Shown: positions 15,470 through 24,952 of the stretch, one piece after another
Layout: the number at the start of each line of letters is the position of its first letter
How positions within the stretch are numbered: the first letter of the stretch is position 1
NCBI GenBank assembly: GCA_016235665.1
Contig: JACRJI010000010.1
Span: 1-64,000, forward strand
DNA length: 64,000 bases
Direction: 5' to 3'
Source of the DNA: a candidate division TA06 bacterium
GTDB taxonomy: Bacteria > Edwardsbacteria > AC1 > EtOH8
Made by a program: the position numbers and the translations under genes
Notes under the pieces: model-generated
Databases searched by the model: none
What the model was told of the DNA's origin: nothing
Seen by the model: only the letters and a program-made list of their open reading frames with translations

Positions 15470-16030
15470 ATGAACCAAATCTTAGAAACCATAAAATCCC
15501 GGCGCAGCATCCGCCAGTTCAAGCCGGAGCCGCTCAGGGAAGCGGACCTGGCGGCCATCATAGATGCCGGGTGCTGGGCGCCCAGCGCCATGAACGGGCA
15601 AAGCTGGCACTTTACCGTGGTTCGCAGCCAGGAACTGCTGGACCGGATGAGCGCCCAGGTGCGGGACCTGTATAAGGACATCGACAGCCCCCGGATCAAA
15701 GAGCGGCTGAAGGACCCCAACTGGCAGGCCTTTTACCGGGCCCCGGTCATGGTGGTGGTCTCAGGCCAGCGGGATGCCAAGTTCCACCAGACCGACTGCG
15801 CCGCCGCCACCCAGAACATGCTGCTGGCCGCGGCCTCGCTGGGCATCGGTTCGTGCTGGATCGGGATCATCGCCCAGCTGTTGGACAGCCCGCAGGGTGC
15901 GGACTTCGTCAAAGAGCTCGATATTCCTTCAGGATACAAGGCGCTGTATGCCGTGGCGCTGGGCTACCCGGACGGGGAACAGCCGCAGGCCGCCCTCAGG
16001 AAAGAGGATGCGGTGAAGTATATTAATTAG
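15470..16030 (+). CDS. Nitroreductase family protein
   Basis: This 186-residue FMN-dependent nitroreductase-fold enzyme starts typically (ILETIKSRRSIRQFKPEPL), has the FMN/substrate region CWAPSAMNGQSWHFTVV, the helix AATQNMLLAAASLGIGSCWIG and a C-terminal ALGYP. Members reduce nitro compounds, quinones or flavins with NAD(P)H; the specific substrate cannot be told. The ATG at 15470 is chosen because CCAGGA lies just upstream; an in-frame TTG at 15443 extends it by nine residues without support. It precedes the A+T-rich restriction-modification block by eight bases. Confidence 0.9.
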   Translation: MNQILETIKSRRSIRQFKPEPLREADLAAIIDAGCWAPSAMNGQSWHFTVVRSQELLDRMSAQVRDLYKDIDSPRIKERLKDPNWQAFYRAPVMVVVSGQRDAKFHQTDCAAATQNMLLAAASLGIGSCWIGIIAQLLDSPQGADFVKELDIPSGYKALYAVALGYPDGEQPQAALRKEDAVKYIN

Positions 16031-16038
16031 CATTTATT

Positions 16039-17385
16039 ATGACTGATAGATTGTTAAAATCACAGCGCAGTGAAAACATGCGCCGTATATGTTCCAAAAA
16101 CACAAAACCTGAATTAATTGTCAGGCGTTTGTTGTATTCTATGGGGTATCGCTTCAAATCAAACGATAACAGCTTGCCTGGCAAACCTGATATAACAATT
16201 AAAAAACATAAGATAGCAGTTTTTATACACGGTTGTTTTTGGCATCAGCACAAAAAATGCAATGAAGGGAGAATCCCTAAGACTAAAATTAATTATTGGA
16301 AACCAAAGCTTGAAGCCAACGTTAAACGGGACAAGCAGAATGCCAGCGCGCTAAAGAAACAGGGCTGGAAGGTTCTCAAATTGTGGGAATGTGAAATACA
16401 GAATGAAAATGCGGCAAAGGATAAAGTTGTAAAATTTATGAATTCATCGGTTGTGTATAAATCAATAGAAATATGTACGGGTGCAGGCGGCCAAGCATTG
16501 GGTTTAGAGCAGGCAGGTTTTGAACACACTGCTTTGGTTGAAATTGAACCCATTGCTTGTGATACATTGCGTAAGAACCGGCCCCAATGGAATGTTGTTC
16601 AGGGCGATGTAAAATCATTTCAAGCGGATAAGCATCGCGGCATCGATCTTCTTGCAGGCGGCATACCGTGTCCGCCATTCTCAATTGCAGGTAAACAGTT
16701 GGGGGCAAAAGACGAAAGAGATCTTTTTCCGGAGGTCATCCGTTTGACGCTGGAATGCAACCCAAAGGTGGTAATGATAGAAAATGTTAAGGGATTGTTA
16801 AGTGATAAATTCGCCCCATACCGTGTTTTTATAGAAGATGAGTTTAATAAAATGGGATATAAATGCAACTGGAAATTGCTGAATGCCTCAGATTTCGGAG
16901 TGCCACAATTAAGGCCAAGAGTAGTCTTCGTGGCGTTAAAGGATGAGTTTGCACAATACTTTAAATGGCCCGAAGGAAAGAAAAATGGAAAAACAGTGGG
17001 TCAATCCTTATTGGACTTAATGAAAAGCAATGGGTGGGAAAAGGCAGAAAAATGGGCGGGGAATGCAAACGCAATTGCGCCCACCTTGGTCGGCGGTTCA
17101 AAAAAACATGGTGGTCCAGATTTAGGGCCTACCCGGTCAAGAGAAGCATGGGCGTTGTTAGATGTTGATGGTTCTGGGTTGGCAAATCAACCGCCCAATA
17201 AAGAATTTATTGGAAAACCGAAATTGACAGTTGAAATGACCGCTATTTTACAAGGTTTCCCAATTAGCTGGAAAATTGCAGGCAGCAAAACCGCATCTTA
17301 CCGGCAAATAGGGAATGCTTTTCCCCCGCCAGTAGCAAAAGAGGTCGGAATATCAATATTAAAGGCACTTAAAAAAGAGGTTTAA
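16039..17385 (+). CDS. Vsr mismatch endonuclease-DNA cytosine-5 methyltransferase fusion
   Basis: A 448-residue two-domain protein. Residues 1-135 are a Vsr very-short-patch-repair endonuclease: RSENMRRI, E25, LPGKPD with D51, and HGCFWHQHKKC with H64 and H69. These residues fall at the same numbers as the E. coli Vsr catalytic residues. Residues 138-448 are a complete C5-methyltransferase: motif I CTGAGG (146-151), motif IV GGIPCPPFS with catalytic C211, motif VI ENV (248-250), motif VIII QLRPRVVFVAL and motif X QIGNAFPPPVAKEV. Vsr nicks T:G mismatches that arise when methylated cytosine deaminates, so writer and repair enzyme are joined. The gene is A+T-rich and pairs with an HNH nuclease. 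Confidence 0.92.
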   Translation: MTDRLLKSQRSENMRRICSKNTKPELIVRRLLYSMGYRFKSNDNSLPGKPDITIKKHKIAVFIHGCFWHQHKKCNEGRIPKTKINYWKPKLEANVKRDKQNASALKKQGWKVLKLWECEIQNENAAKDKVVKFMNSSVVYKSIEICTGAGGQALGLEQAGFEHTALVEIEPIACDTLRKNRPQWNVVQGDVKSFQADKHRGIDLLAGGIPCPPFSIAGKQLGAKDERDLFPEVIRLTLECNPKVVMIENVKGLLSDKFAPYRVFIEDEFNKMGYKCNWKLLNASDFGVPQLRPRVVFVALKDEFAQYFKWPEGKKNGKTVGQSLLDLMKSNGWEKAEKWAGNANAIAPTLVGGSKKHGGPDLGPTRSREAWALLDVDGSGLANQPPNKEFIGKPKLTVEMTAILQGFPISWKIAGSKTASYRQIGNAFPPPVAKEVGISILKALKKEV

Positions 17386-17386
17386 T

Positions 17387-17974
17387 ATGCCTGACAAAAT
17401 TGGCTCAAGGGCAAAACTGCGCAATTATTTTCAGAAGCATGTTGGGAAAATACTTGATTCGGCAACGCTTAGAAAAGTGGCAGGGACAAGCGAGTGGGCC
17501 CGCCGGGTCCGGGAGTTGCGCAATGAAGAGGGTCTGCACATCATTACTCACAACGATAGAAGCGATTTAAAACCTGGGCAATACATACTTATTGACACAA
17601 AGTTATTGCCAGCCTTTGATCGAGGTATTTCAAAGGAAACACGTTCAATTGTGCTTGACAGAAATGGCTATACTTGCCAGATGTGCGGTGTAGCGGCTGG
17701 CGAACTGCACCCATTTGATGGGAGAAAAGTCCGTTTGCATATAGGTCATATTATCGATAAATCACAAGGTGGTAGTGATGATTCCGCAAACTTGCGGGCG
17801 GTTTGTTCTGTATGCAATGAGGGAGCATCTAACATAACAGTAAACAGGCCGGATTCGGTAAAACTTCTGATGCAGATAAGACGAGCGCCAGGAAGTGAAC
17901 AACTGAAAGTATTACAATGGTTGATGACAAAATATCCCATACAAAGTAAAGAGTTTGTAAAAAAGCTAAAGTGA
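17387..17974 (+). CDS. HNH restriction endonuclease
   Basis: This 195-residue protein begins one base after the methyltransferase stop and is preceded by AAGAGG. Residues about 10-60 form a winged-helix-like domain (LRNYFQKHVGKILDSATLRK, EWARRVRELRNEEG) often found before HNH nucleases of restriction systems. The HNH fold follows: C97-x2-C100, HIGHI (118-122), GGS...N135 and C140-x2-C143-N144, with the four Cys holding a structural zinc. Tight coupling to the methyltransferase makes it the likely restriction enzyme of a type II system; the recognition site is unknown. It shares the A+T-rich composition of the preceding gene. Confidence 0.85.
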   Translation: MPDKIGSRAKLRNYFQKHVGKILDSATLRKVAGTSEWARRVRELRNEEGLHIITHNDRSDLKPGQYILIDTKLLPAFDRGISKETRSIVLDRNGYTCQMCGVAAGELHPFDGRKVRLHIGHIIDKSQGGSDDSANLRAVCSVCNEGASNITVNRPDSVKLLMQIRRAPGSEQLKVLQWLMTKYPIQSKEFVKKLK

Positions 17975-18768
17975 AATATTTTGCAAACAATATTGCAAAA
18001 AAAGAAACTTCAGTTTCTATTTGGCCGTCGTTGCCTCCCCGATACGACCGGGCGTTACGCCTGGCGGTAAGTTATATGCAGAAAAGGTTCAAACCGACAG
18101 CCATCATTGCCTCAGGCACCATTATCCGCGGGAAGCCACACGCCAACAGTGATCTGGACCTGTATGTCATTCACCGGAAGCCATTCATGCAAAGGGTTCA
18201 GAAGCGTTTTAACGGAGTGCCGACAGAGATATTTGTCAACACTCCTACTACGGTCATCAAACATCTCATGTCTCAAAGGGAGATGAGGCGTCCCATAACC
18301 GCCCATATGATCTCCACCGGTTTTGTGTTGCTGAACAATGAGCCGTTGCTGCCGAAACTGACAGCCAAGGCCAAACAGATCCTGAAAAATGGACCGGCCA
18401 AACCGGCCAAGCTGGACATCGTGCATGAGCGATATTTTGCCGGGTCGTTATATGAGGATTCGCTGGACACGGCCCAGCCCGATCCAGCTACCGCTGCCTT
18501 GATCCTTTCCCAGGCGGTCAAACAGATGCTGTTAATGGCAGTGATGCTGGCCGGCAGGTATGAGCCCCGTGATAAGGACCTTTTACAGGCAATAAAAGAG
18601 ATCGATCCGACGCTGGCCGCTTGGGCCAGATCGTTTTACACTGCGGCATCGCTGAAGACAAAACTTGGCCTGGCGGAACGCATTGCCGATAGAACCATCA
18701 AATGCCGGGGATTCATTGAATGGGAAAGCAAGCCGGTAAAGGTGAAGGTACTGGACGAGAGCAAATAG
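17971..18768 (+). CDS. Nucleotidyltransferase-fold protein with helical C-terminal domain
   Basis: This 265-residue protein has a GTG start that overlaps the HNH stop (GTGA). Residues 45-70 carry the DNA-polymerase-beta nucleotidyltransferase signature: G49-T50, G54, then S60-D61-L-D63, with D61 and D63 as metal ligands. A helical domain (about 150-250) resembles the HEPN/kanamycin-nucleotidyltransferase C-terminal bundle. The substrate could be an antibiotic, nucleotide or protein. The first about 60 bases are A+T-rich like the upstream genes, then composition becomes G+C-rich. It may therefore be a resident gene against which the mobile block inserted, or a third member of the block. Confidence 0.7.
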   Translation: MKYFANNIAKKETSVSIWPSLPPRYDRALRLAVSYMQKRFKPTAIIASGTIIRGKPHANSDLDLYVIHRKPFMQRVQKRFNGVPTEIFVNTPTTVIKHLMSQREMRRPITAHMISTGFVLLNNEPLLPKLTAKAKQILKNGPAKPAKLDIVHERYFAGSLYEDSLDTAQPDPATAALILSQAVKQMLLMAVMLAGRYEPRDKDLLQAIKEIDPTLAAWARSFYTAASLKTKLGLAERIADRTIKCRGFIEWESKPVKVKVLDESK

Positions 18769-18819
18769 TTGGATTGTTTTTGACCTCACCCACTTCGGCC
18801 TTGCTCAGTGCAGGCCTGC

Positions 18820-18845
18820 CCCTCTCCTAAAGCATTAGGAGAGGG
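18820..18845 (+). repeat. Palindromic REP-like element, CCTCTCC family, with nested module
   Basis: The palindrome core is the reverse complement of 6654-6679, and the flank TTGACCTCACCC (18779-18790) matches the flank of that copy. Between flank and core, four T bases there are replaced here by about 29 bases holding CACTTCGGCCTTGCTCAGTG (18791-18810). One repeat module therefore appears inserted inside another. Confidence 0.75.
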
Positions 18846-18861
18846 AGTGAGAAAGGAAGTA

Positions 18862-19356
18862 ATGGTAGAGAACATGCTTAACAAGATAAAATCAATATCA
18901 GAGGCCCAAACCATCCGCCAGCAAGCCAGGGCCGCAGGCAAGAAGGTGGTCTTCACCAACGGTGTGTTCGACATCCTGCACCGGGGGCATGTGGAGTACC
19001 TGCAAAAAGCCAGGGAGCTGGGAGACCTGCTGATCATCGGCCTGAACTCCGACTCCTCGGTCCGGCGGATCAAAGGGCCAAAGCGGCCGCTGTGCGGCCA
19101 GGAGGACCGGGCCATCGTTCTTTCGGCGCTGGCCTGCGTGGACCATATCGTGCTGTTCGACGAGGACACCCCGCAGAAGCTGATCGAAGCTTTAGTTCCA
19201 GACATCCTGGTCAAGGGCGCGGATTATTCTGTCGAGCAGATCGTGGGCGCAGACATCGTCTTAAAGAACGGGGGCGAGGTTTTGCCGATAGAGCTGACGC
19301 CGGGGAGGTCCACCAGCGGGCTGATCAAGAAGATATTGGATATTAATTCAAAATGA
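18862..19356 (+). CDS. rfaE2: D-glycero-beta-D-manno-heptose 1-phosphate adenylyltransferase
   Basis: This 164-residue cytidylyltransferase-like protein corresponds to the C-terminal half of HldE (RfaE domain II). It converts heptose 1-phosphate plus ATP into ADP-heptose for lipopolysaccharide inner core. The nucleotide-binding motif is G34-V-F36-D37 with H40-x-G42-H43 (NGVFDILHRGHVEYL), and the second motif is RSTSGLI near the C-terminus. The kinase half is absent and must be encoded elsewhere. The ATG at 18862 has GAAAGGAAG directly upstream; the frame extends further upstream only through the repeat at 18820-18845. It supports a diderm cell with heptose-containing glycans. Confidence 0.9.
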   Translation: MVENMLNKIKSISEAQTIRQQARAAGKKVVFTNGVFDILHRGHVEYLQKARELGDLLIIGLNSDSSVRRIKGPKRPLCGQEDRAIVLSALACVDHIVLFDEDTPQKLIEALVPDILVKGADYSVEQIVGADIVLKNGGEVLPIELTPGRSTSGLIKKILDINSK

Positions 19357-19361
19357 TAAAT

Positions 19362-19390
19362 GTAACCCTTCGACAAGCTCAGGGTTCATG
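19362..19390 (+). repeat. CTTCGACAAGCTCAGGG-type repeat
   Basis: CCCTTCGACAAGCTCAGGG (about 19367-19385) is an imperfect palindrome. Looser relatives are the CTTCGGCC...GCTCAG modules at 13072-13090 (opposite strand) and 18791-18810, and CTTCGACGCCGCTCAGTG at 30682-30699. Confidence 0.6.
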
Positions 19391-19417
19391 AAAATTGCAA
19401 TTTTTAGGAGAATAGAA

Positions 19418-20197
19418 ATGAAGAAAACCCTGCTATCTGCGTTCTTGGTAATGGTTGCCGCTTCGTGGTGCCTGGCCCAGACCGACAGCCTGCCGGTCCC
19501 AACGGCTGAGCCATGCCAATCTGCTCCTTGCGCGGAACCCTGCCAGTCTGCTAACTGCAATTCACCGTGCCAATCCGGGCCCTGCGCAACGCCTTGTTGC
19601 CCTGCTGCTGTGGCCGAACCGTTTGTTCCCAAGTGGGCGGTGGGGGCATCCATTCAACAACTAACAGATATACCAGGCACATTCTTCATTGAAAGGTTGT
19701 GCAACAAAAACATTCTGCAGATATTTATTGCAGCCGATTACAACGGGAGCATTGAACCCGACGGGGAGTATTATGACGGAAAAACAAATGATTTGTATAT
19801 ATCCTTAGGCGCGACCGGACTGAAAGAGATGAAAGATTGTGGCAGGTACTTGAGGTTATATTTTGGTTTGAGCCCGGAATTATTTTACGACAGATATGCC
19901 CGTACATATTATGATTATAGAGACAGCACTTACTATGACAGATATTCAACATATTATGGCGCAAAGCTCAGGGCTTTTATTAAGGCAAGCTTTGTAAAAG
20001 AAATGAACCTTAAAGGCGCCATATTCCAAAATGAATTATCGGTTATACCAATAAGTTTATATTCGCGAATCAGATATGATAGGGATTATGATGAATACAG
20101 CTGGGGCGATCATGAATCCAGTTTTTATAAAATATATTACGGGGTAAACCTTATAACGGCAGGCTCAATTACCTACAGCATAAAATACTTGTTCTAA
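19418..20197 (+). CDS. Secreted barrel-like protein with Cys-rich nonapeptide repeats
   Basis: This 259-residue protein has a signal peptide (MKKTLLSAFLVMVAASWCLA). Mature residues 32-62 contain a nine-residue repeat with consensus PCQS-x-x-C plus two residues: Cys at 33, 42, 51 and 60 and at 38, 47 and 56, plus C61. The rest alternates aromatic and polar residues, rich in Tyr (YYDGKTNDLYISLG, YSRIRYDRDYDEYSW), and ends in Phe, as outer-membrane beta-barrels do. I know no family with this combination. The ATG at 19418 is chosen for the TAGGAG eight bases upstream; an in-frame ATG at 19388 lies in a dispersed repeat. Moderately A+T-rich. Confidence 0.7.
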   Translation: MKKTLLSAFLVMVAASWCLAQTDSLPVPTAEPCQSAPCAEPCQSANCNSPCQSGPCATPCCPAAVAEPFVPKWAVGASIQQLTDIPGTFFIERLCNKNILQIFIAADYNGSIEPDGEYYDGKTNDLYISLGATGLKEMKDCGRYLRLYFGLSPELFYDRYARTYYDYRDSTYYDRYSTYYGAKLRAFIKASFVKEMNLKGAIFQNELSVIPISLYSRIRYDRDYDEYSWGDHESSFYKIYYGVNLITAGSITYSIKYLF

Positions 20198-20218
20198 TAA
20201 TTACAGGAGGCTACTTAA

Positions 20219-21934
20219 TTGCTCTGGAGTAAAGCGTTCATACCCACGTTAAAAGAGGTCCCGGCCGAGGCCGAGATGATCAGCCACCAGCTTATGCTGC
20301 GGGCCGGCCTGGTCCGGCAGCTGACCGCCGGGGTTTACGAATACCTGCCCCTGGGCTGGAAGGTGATGCTGAAGGTGATGAAGATCGTGCGCGAGGAGAT
20401 GGACCGGGCCGGGGCCCAGGAGATCTATCTTCCAGCATTATGCCCGGCCGAGATCTGGCAGGAGAGCGGCCGCTGGGAAAGCTTCGGCGACGAGATGTTC
20501 CGTTTAAAAGACCGCAAGAAGCGGGAATACGCCCTGTGCCCCACCCACGAAGAGGTGATCACCGACCTGGCCCGGGCCCAGCGCTTCAGCTACCGCGACC
20601 TGCCCCAGAACTGGTACCAGATGCAGGTGAAATTCCGGGACGAGCCCCGGCCCCGGGCCGGAGTGATAAGGGTCCGGCACTTCACCATGAAGGACGCCTA
20701 CAGTATGGACCGCGATCAGGCCGGATTGGACCAATCTTACCTGTCCATGCGCGAGGCCTATAAACGGATATTCTCCCGCTGCGGCTTAAAATACTTCATC
20801 GTGGGCGCCTCCTCCGGGCTGATGGGCGGCAGCGGCTCCCAGGAGTTCATGGTCCCCTCGCCCTCGGGCGAGGACACCTGCGCGGTCTGCGAGGCCTGCG
20901 GCTACGCCGCCAACATCCAGATCGCCTCCTCCAAGCTCCAGGCGCCGAAATACCAGGACCTGCCGCTGCTGGAGGTCTCCACTCCGGAAAAAAGGACAGT
21001 GGAAGAGGTCTCCCAGTTCCTGAAAGTCCCCGCCTCCCAGCTGATGAAGAGCCTGCTGTACATCGCCGACGGCAAGCCGGTGTTCATCTTAGTGCGGGGC
21101 GACGACGAAGCCAACGAGGACAAACTGCAGAAGGCCATCGGCACCGCCACCTTCCGCCCGGCCACCCCGGAGGAGGTGCTTAAGCACACCGGGGCCAACG
21201 TGGGCTTCATCTCGCCGGTGGGGATCAAGGGCGTCAGGATCATCGCCGACCATCTTTTAAAGGACGCCACCGGGCTGGTCTCCGGGGCCTGCAAGGACCA
21301 CTTCCACTACCAGGGCATCAGCGTCAACCGGGACCTCAAGGTCGACGAGTACGCCGACATCAGGACCATCAAGAACGGCGAGCCCTGCCCCGAGTGCGGC
21401 AAGCCCATGGGCCTGACCCAGGCCATAGAACTGGGGCACATCTTCAAGCTGGGCCTCAAATATTCCCAGGCCCTCAACGCCAATTTCACCGACGAGGACG
21501 GCACCCAGAAACCGCTGGTGATGGGAAGCTACGGCATAGGCATCGACCGGATAGCGGCCTGCGTCATCGAACAGAGCCACGACAAGGACGGGATCATCTG
21601 GCCGGCGGCGGTGGCCCCCTACCAGGTGCTGATCACCCTGCTGGGAGATCCTTCGTCCGAAGCGGGCCGGCTGGCCCTGAAGATCCACGACGACCTGATC
21701 CAGGCCGGCTTCGACGTCCTTTTGGACGACCGCCCGGAGCGCCCCGGCTTCAAGTTCAAGGACGCCGACCTGACCGGCATCCCGGTACGGATCAACGTGG
21801 GGGAAAAGGGCCTGCGGGAGGGAATGGTGGAGATCCGCCAGCGCAAGGACGGACAGATAAGCAAGGTTCGGCCCGAGGAGATCAAGCTCAAACTGCAGGA
21901 ACTGACCGCGGCCCAGATCTGGCCGGGCAGGTAA
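20219..21934 (+). CDS. proS: Prolyl-tRNA synthetase, bacterial type
   Basis: This 571-residue class II synthetase charges tRNA-Pro. The N-terminus (SKAFIPTLKEVPAEAEMISH, then AGVYEYLPLG) is diagnostic. Motif 2 is RDEPRPRAGVIRVRHFTMKD, motif 3 GSYGIGIDRI, and an anticodon-binding domain ends the protein. The insertion at about 225-385 (FLKVPASQLMKSLLYIADGK, GDDEANEDKL) is the YbaK-like editing domain that clears mischarged Ala-tRNA. The start is TTG at 20219: AGGAGG at 20205-20210 is eight bases upstream, and no ATG allows the conserved N-terminus. Confidence 0.96.
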   Translation: MLWSKAFIPTLKEVPAEAEMISHQLMLRAGLVRQLTAGVYEYLPLGWKVMLKVMKIVREEMDRAGAQEIYLPALCPAEIWQESGRWESFGDEMFRLKDRKKREYALCPTHEEVITDLARAQRFSYRDLPQNWYQMQVKFRDEPRPRAGVIRVRHFTMKDAYSMDRDQAGLDQSYLSMREAYKRIFSRCGLKYFIVGASSGLMGGSGSQEFMVPSPSGEDTCAVCEACGYAANIQIASSKLQAPKYQDLPLLEVSTPEKRTVEEVSQFLKVPASQLMKSLLYIADGKPVFILVRGDDEANEDKLQKAIGTATFRPATPEEVLKHTGANVGFISPVGIKGVRIIADHLLKDATGLVSGACKDHFHYQGISVNRDLKVDEYADIRTIKNGEPCPECGKPMGLTQAIELGHIFKLGLKYSQALNANFTDEDGTQKPLVMGSYGIGIDRIAACVIEQSHDKDGIIWPAAVAPYQVLITLLGDPSSEAGRLALKIHDDLIQAGFDVLLDDRPERPGFKFKDADLTGIPVRINVGEKGLREGMVEIRQRKDGQISKVRPEEIKLKLQELTAAQIWPGR

Positions 21935-22011
21935 GAACGAGCGTTTATCCACAGATTTCGCAGATTTACGCAGATTCTTCATTTATTTTCTCCAAATATG
22001 GAAGGCCCATT

Positions 22012-22058
22012 AGCAATAACTATTATTGCTTGACAAAATCCCAATAAATGATTATATT
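22012..22058 (+). promoter_or_regulatory. Sigma-70 promoter of the grpE-dnaK operon with abutting inverted repeat
   Basis: TTGACA (22030-22035), 17 bases, TATATT (22053-22058). Immediately upstream and touching the -35 box lies AGCAATA-N5-TATTGCT (22012-22030), a candidate operator. A CIRCE element (TTAGCACTC-N9-GAGTGCTAA) is not present. Initiation near 22065 would give a leader of about 140 bases. Confidence 0.7.
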
Positions 22059-22084
22059 TATTTAACGGGGAACCTGGCAAAATC

Positions 22085-22167
22085 TACCACGGAAACACGG
22101 AAAGGGGAATCCTATCGAGAAGGTCATTTTTATTCGGTATTTCCGGTTTTCAGTGATTCCGTGGTAA
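22085..22167 (+). repeat. CCACGGAA-type inverted repeat in the grpE leader
   Basis: Arms TACCACGGAAACACGG (from 22085) and CAGTGATTCCGTGGTA (to 22167) face each other, so the grpE leader RNA can fold into a long hairpin. The family resembles common CCACGGAAACACGGAAA dispersed repeats. A CAGATTTACGCAGATT repeat lies at 21949-21976. The remainder of the gap 21935-22203 is the promoter. Confidence 0.65.
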
Positions 22168-22203
22168 AAAGATCGTTGTTTCCCAAACTCAAGGAGACGT
22201 TAA

Positions 22204-22788
22204 GTGACCGAGGAAAACAAGGGAATGGTAATGTACCGCAAGCTCAGAGGCCGTTTGAAGGAGCTGATGGGCCAGTCCACCCTGTACCGCCAGATGGCCG
22301 ACGAGAACTTTGACAAGTACTTAAGGGCCATGGCCGACCTGGATAATTACCGCAAGCGCACCGCCAAGGAATACCTGGAGAAAGAGGGCGACGCCAACCG
22401 CAACCTGGTGGCCAAGATCCTTCCGGTGCTGGACAACCTGGACCGGGCCCTAAGCTCGTCCAAGGAACTGTGCGACCGGGACGAGAGCTTCCGTTCTTTC
22501 TACCTGGGCGTCCAGATGATAGACCAGCAGATCCACAAGATCCTGGAGGCCGAAGGACTGTCCATACTCAAGAGCGAGGGCCAACCGTTCGACCCCAACA
22601 AGCACGAGGCGGTGCTGGCGGTGGAAAGCCGGGAACACCAGCCCGATACGGTGCTCAACGAGGTGGAGAAGGGATTTTTGTTCCGGGATAAGATCCTGAG
22701 ACCGGCCCGGGTGACGGTTTCCAAGTTTCCGTCAGAACCGGAAGCAAAGGAAGAGGATCCACCCAGCGATCAGATTAATGAACAGTAA
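22204..22788 (+). CDS. grpE: Nucleotide exchange factor GrpE
   Basis: This 194-residue GrpE protein releases ADP from DnaK during the chaperone cycle. It has the long N-terminal coiled coil (about 10-65), LRAMADLDNYRKRTAKE, the LPVLDNLDRAL helix and the C-terminal beta-wing with GEPFDPNKHEAV-like QPFDPNKHEAVL and V-x3-GFLFRDKILRPARVTV. The GTG start at 22204 is supported by AAGGAG at 22191-22196; a longer frame upstream begins inside the promoter. The first gene of the grpE-dnaK-dnaJ cluster; no hrcA repressor gene precedes it here. Confidence 0.95.
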   Translation: MTEENKGMVMYRKLRGRLKELMGQSTLYRQMADENFDKYLRAMADLDNYRKRTAKEYLEKEGDANRNLVAKILPVLDNLDRALSSSKELCDRDESFRSFYLGVQMIDQQIHKILEAEGLSILKSEGQPFDPNKHEAVLAVESREHQPDTVLNEVEKGFLFRDKILRPARVTVSKFPSEPEAKEEDPPSDQINEQ

Positions 22789-22838
22789 ACCAACATCAGA
22801 CATAAAAGTATTTTTTAAATAATAGGAGACAAAGAAAA

Positions 22839-24764
<1,926 letters not shown>

Positions 24765-24782
24765 CGGCCCGGTAAATTTAAA

Positions 24783-24834
24783 ACGCAACGGGGGAGATAA
24801 GCCTTGTCAAAAGGCTTCTCCCCTATTTGCGTAT
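24783..24834 (+). terminator. Long hairpin after dnaK, possible terminator or attenuator
   Basis: Nested arms ACGCAA/TTGCGT and GGGGAGA-TA-AGCCTT/AAGGCTTCTCCCC (two-base bulge) form a strong stem ending 70 bases after the dnaK stop. The downstream sequence is ATTTATGA rather than a T tract, so termination may be partial. Confidence 0.5.
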
Positions 24835-24860
24835 TTATGAGGATATGTCAGAAGTCTTTC

Positions 24861-24913
24861 GAACTCATCCCTTGCTCCCTTCTCTTGCCAAGAGAAGGGT
24901 CGGGGTTGAGTTC
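24861..24913 (+). repeat. Palindromic REP-like element, GAACTC family
   Basis: Outer arms GAACTCA/TGAGTTC and inner arms CCCTTCTCTT/AAGAGAAGGG, the same design as 15362-15425. It lies between the dnaK hairpin and an A+T-rich gene. Confidence 0.75.
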
Positions 24914-24952
24914 AGTGTTGATTAAAGAATGTAAAATTGCAAACTGAAGAAA

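Noticed and set aside
19357-20218. T-box leader for proS
   Set aside because: The space upstream of proS is occupied by the Cys-repeat gene to 20197, and no T-box sequence was seen in the 21-base gap.
22012-22035. CIRCE heat-shock operator before grpE
   Set aside because: The inverted repeat there reads AGCAATA-N5-TATTGCT, not the TTAGCACTC-N9-GAGTGCTAA consensus.
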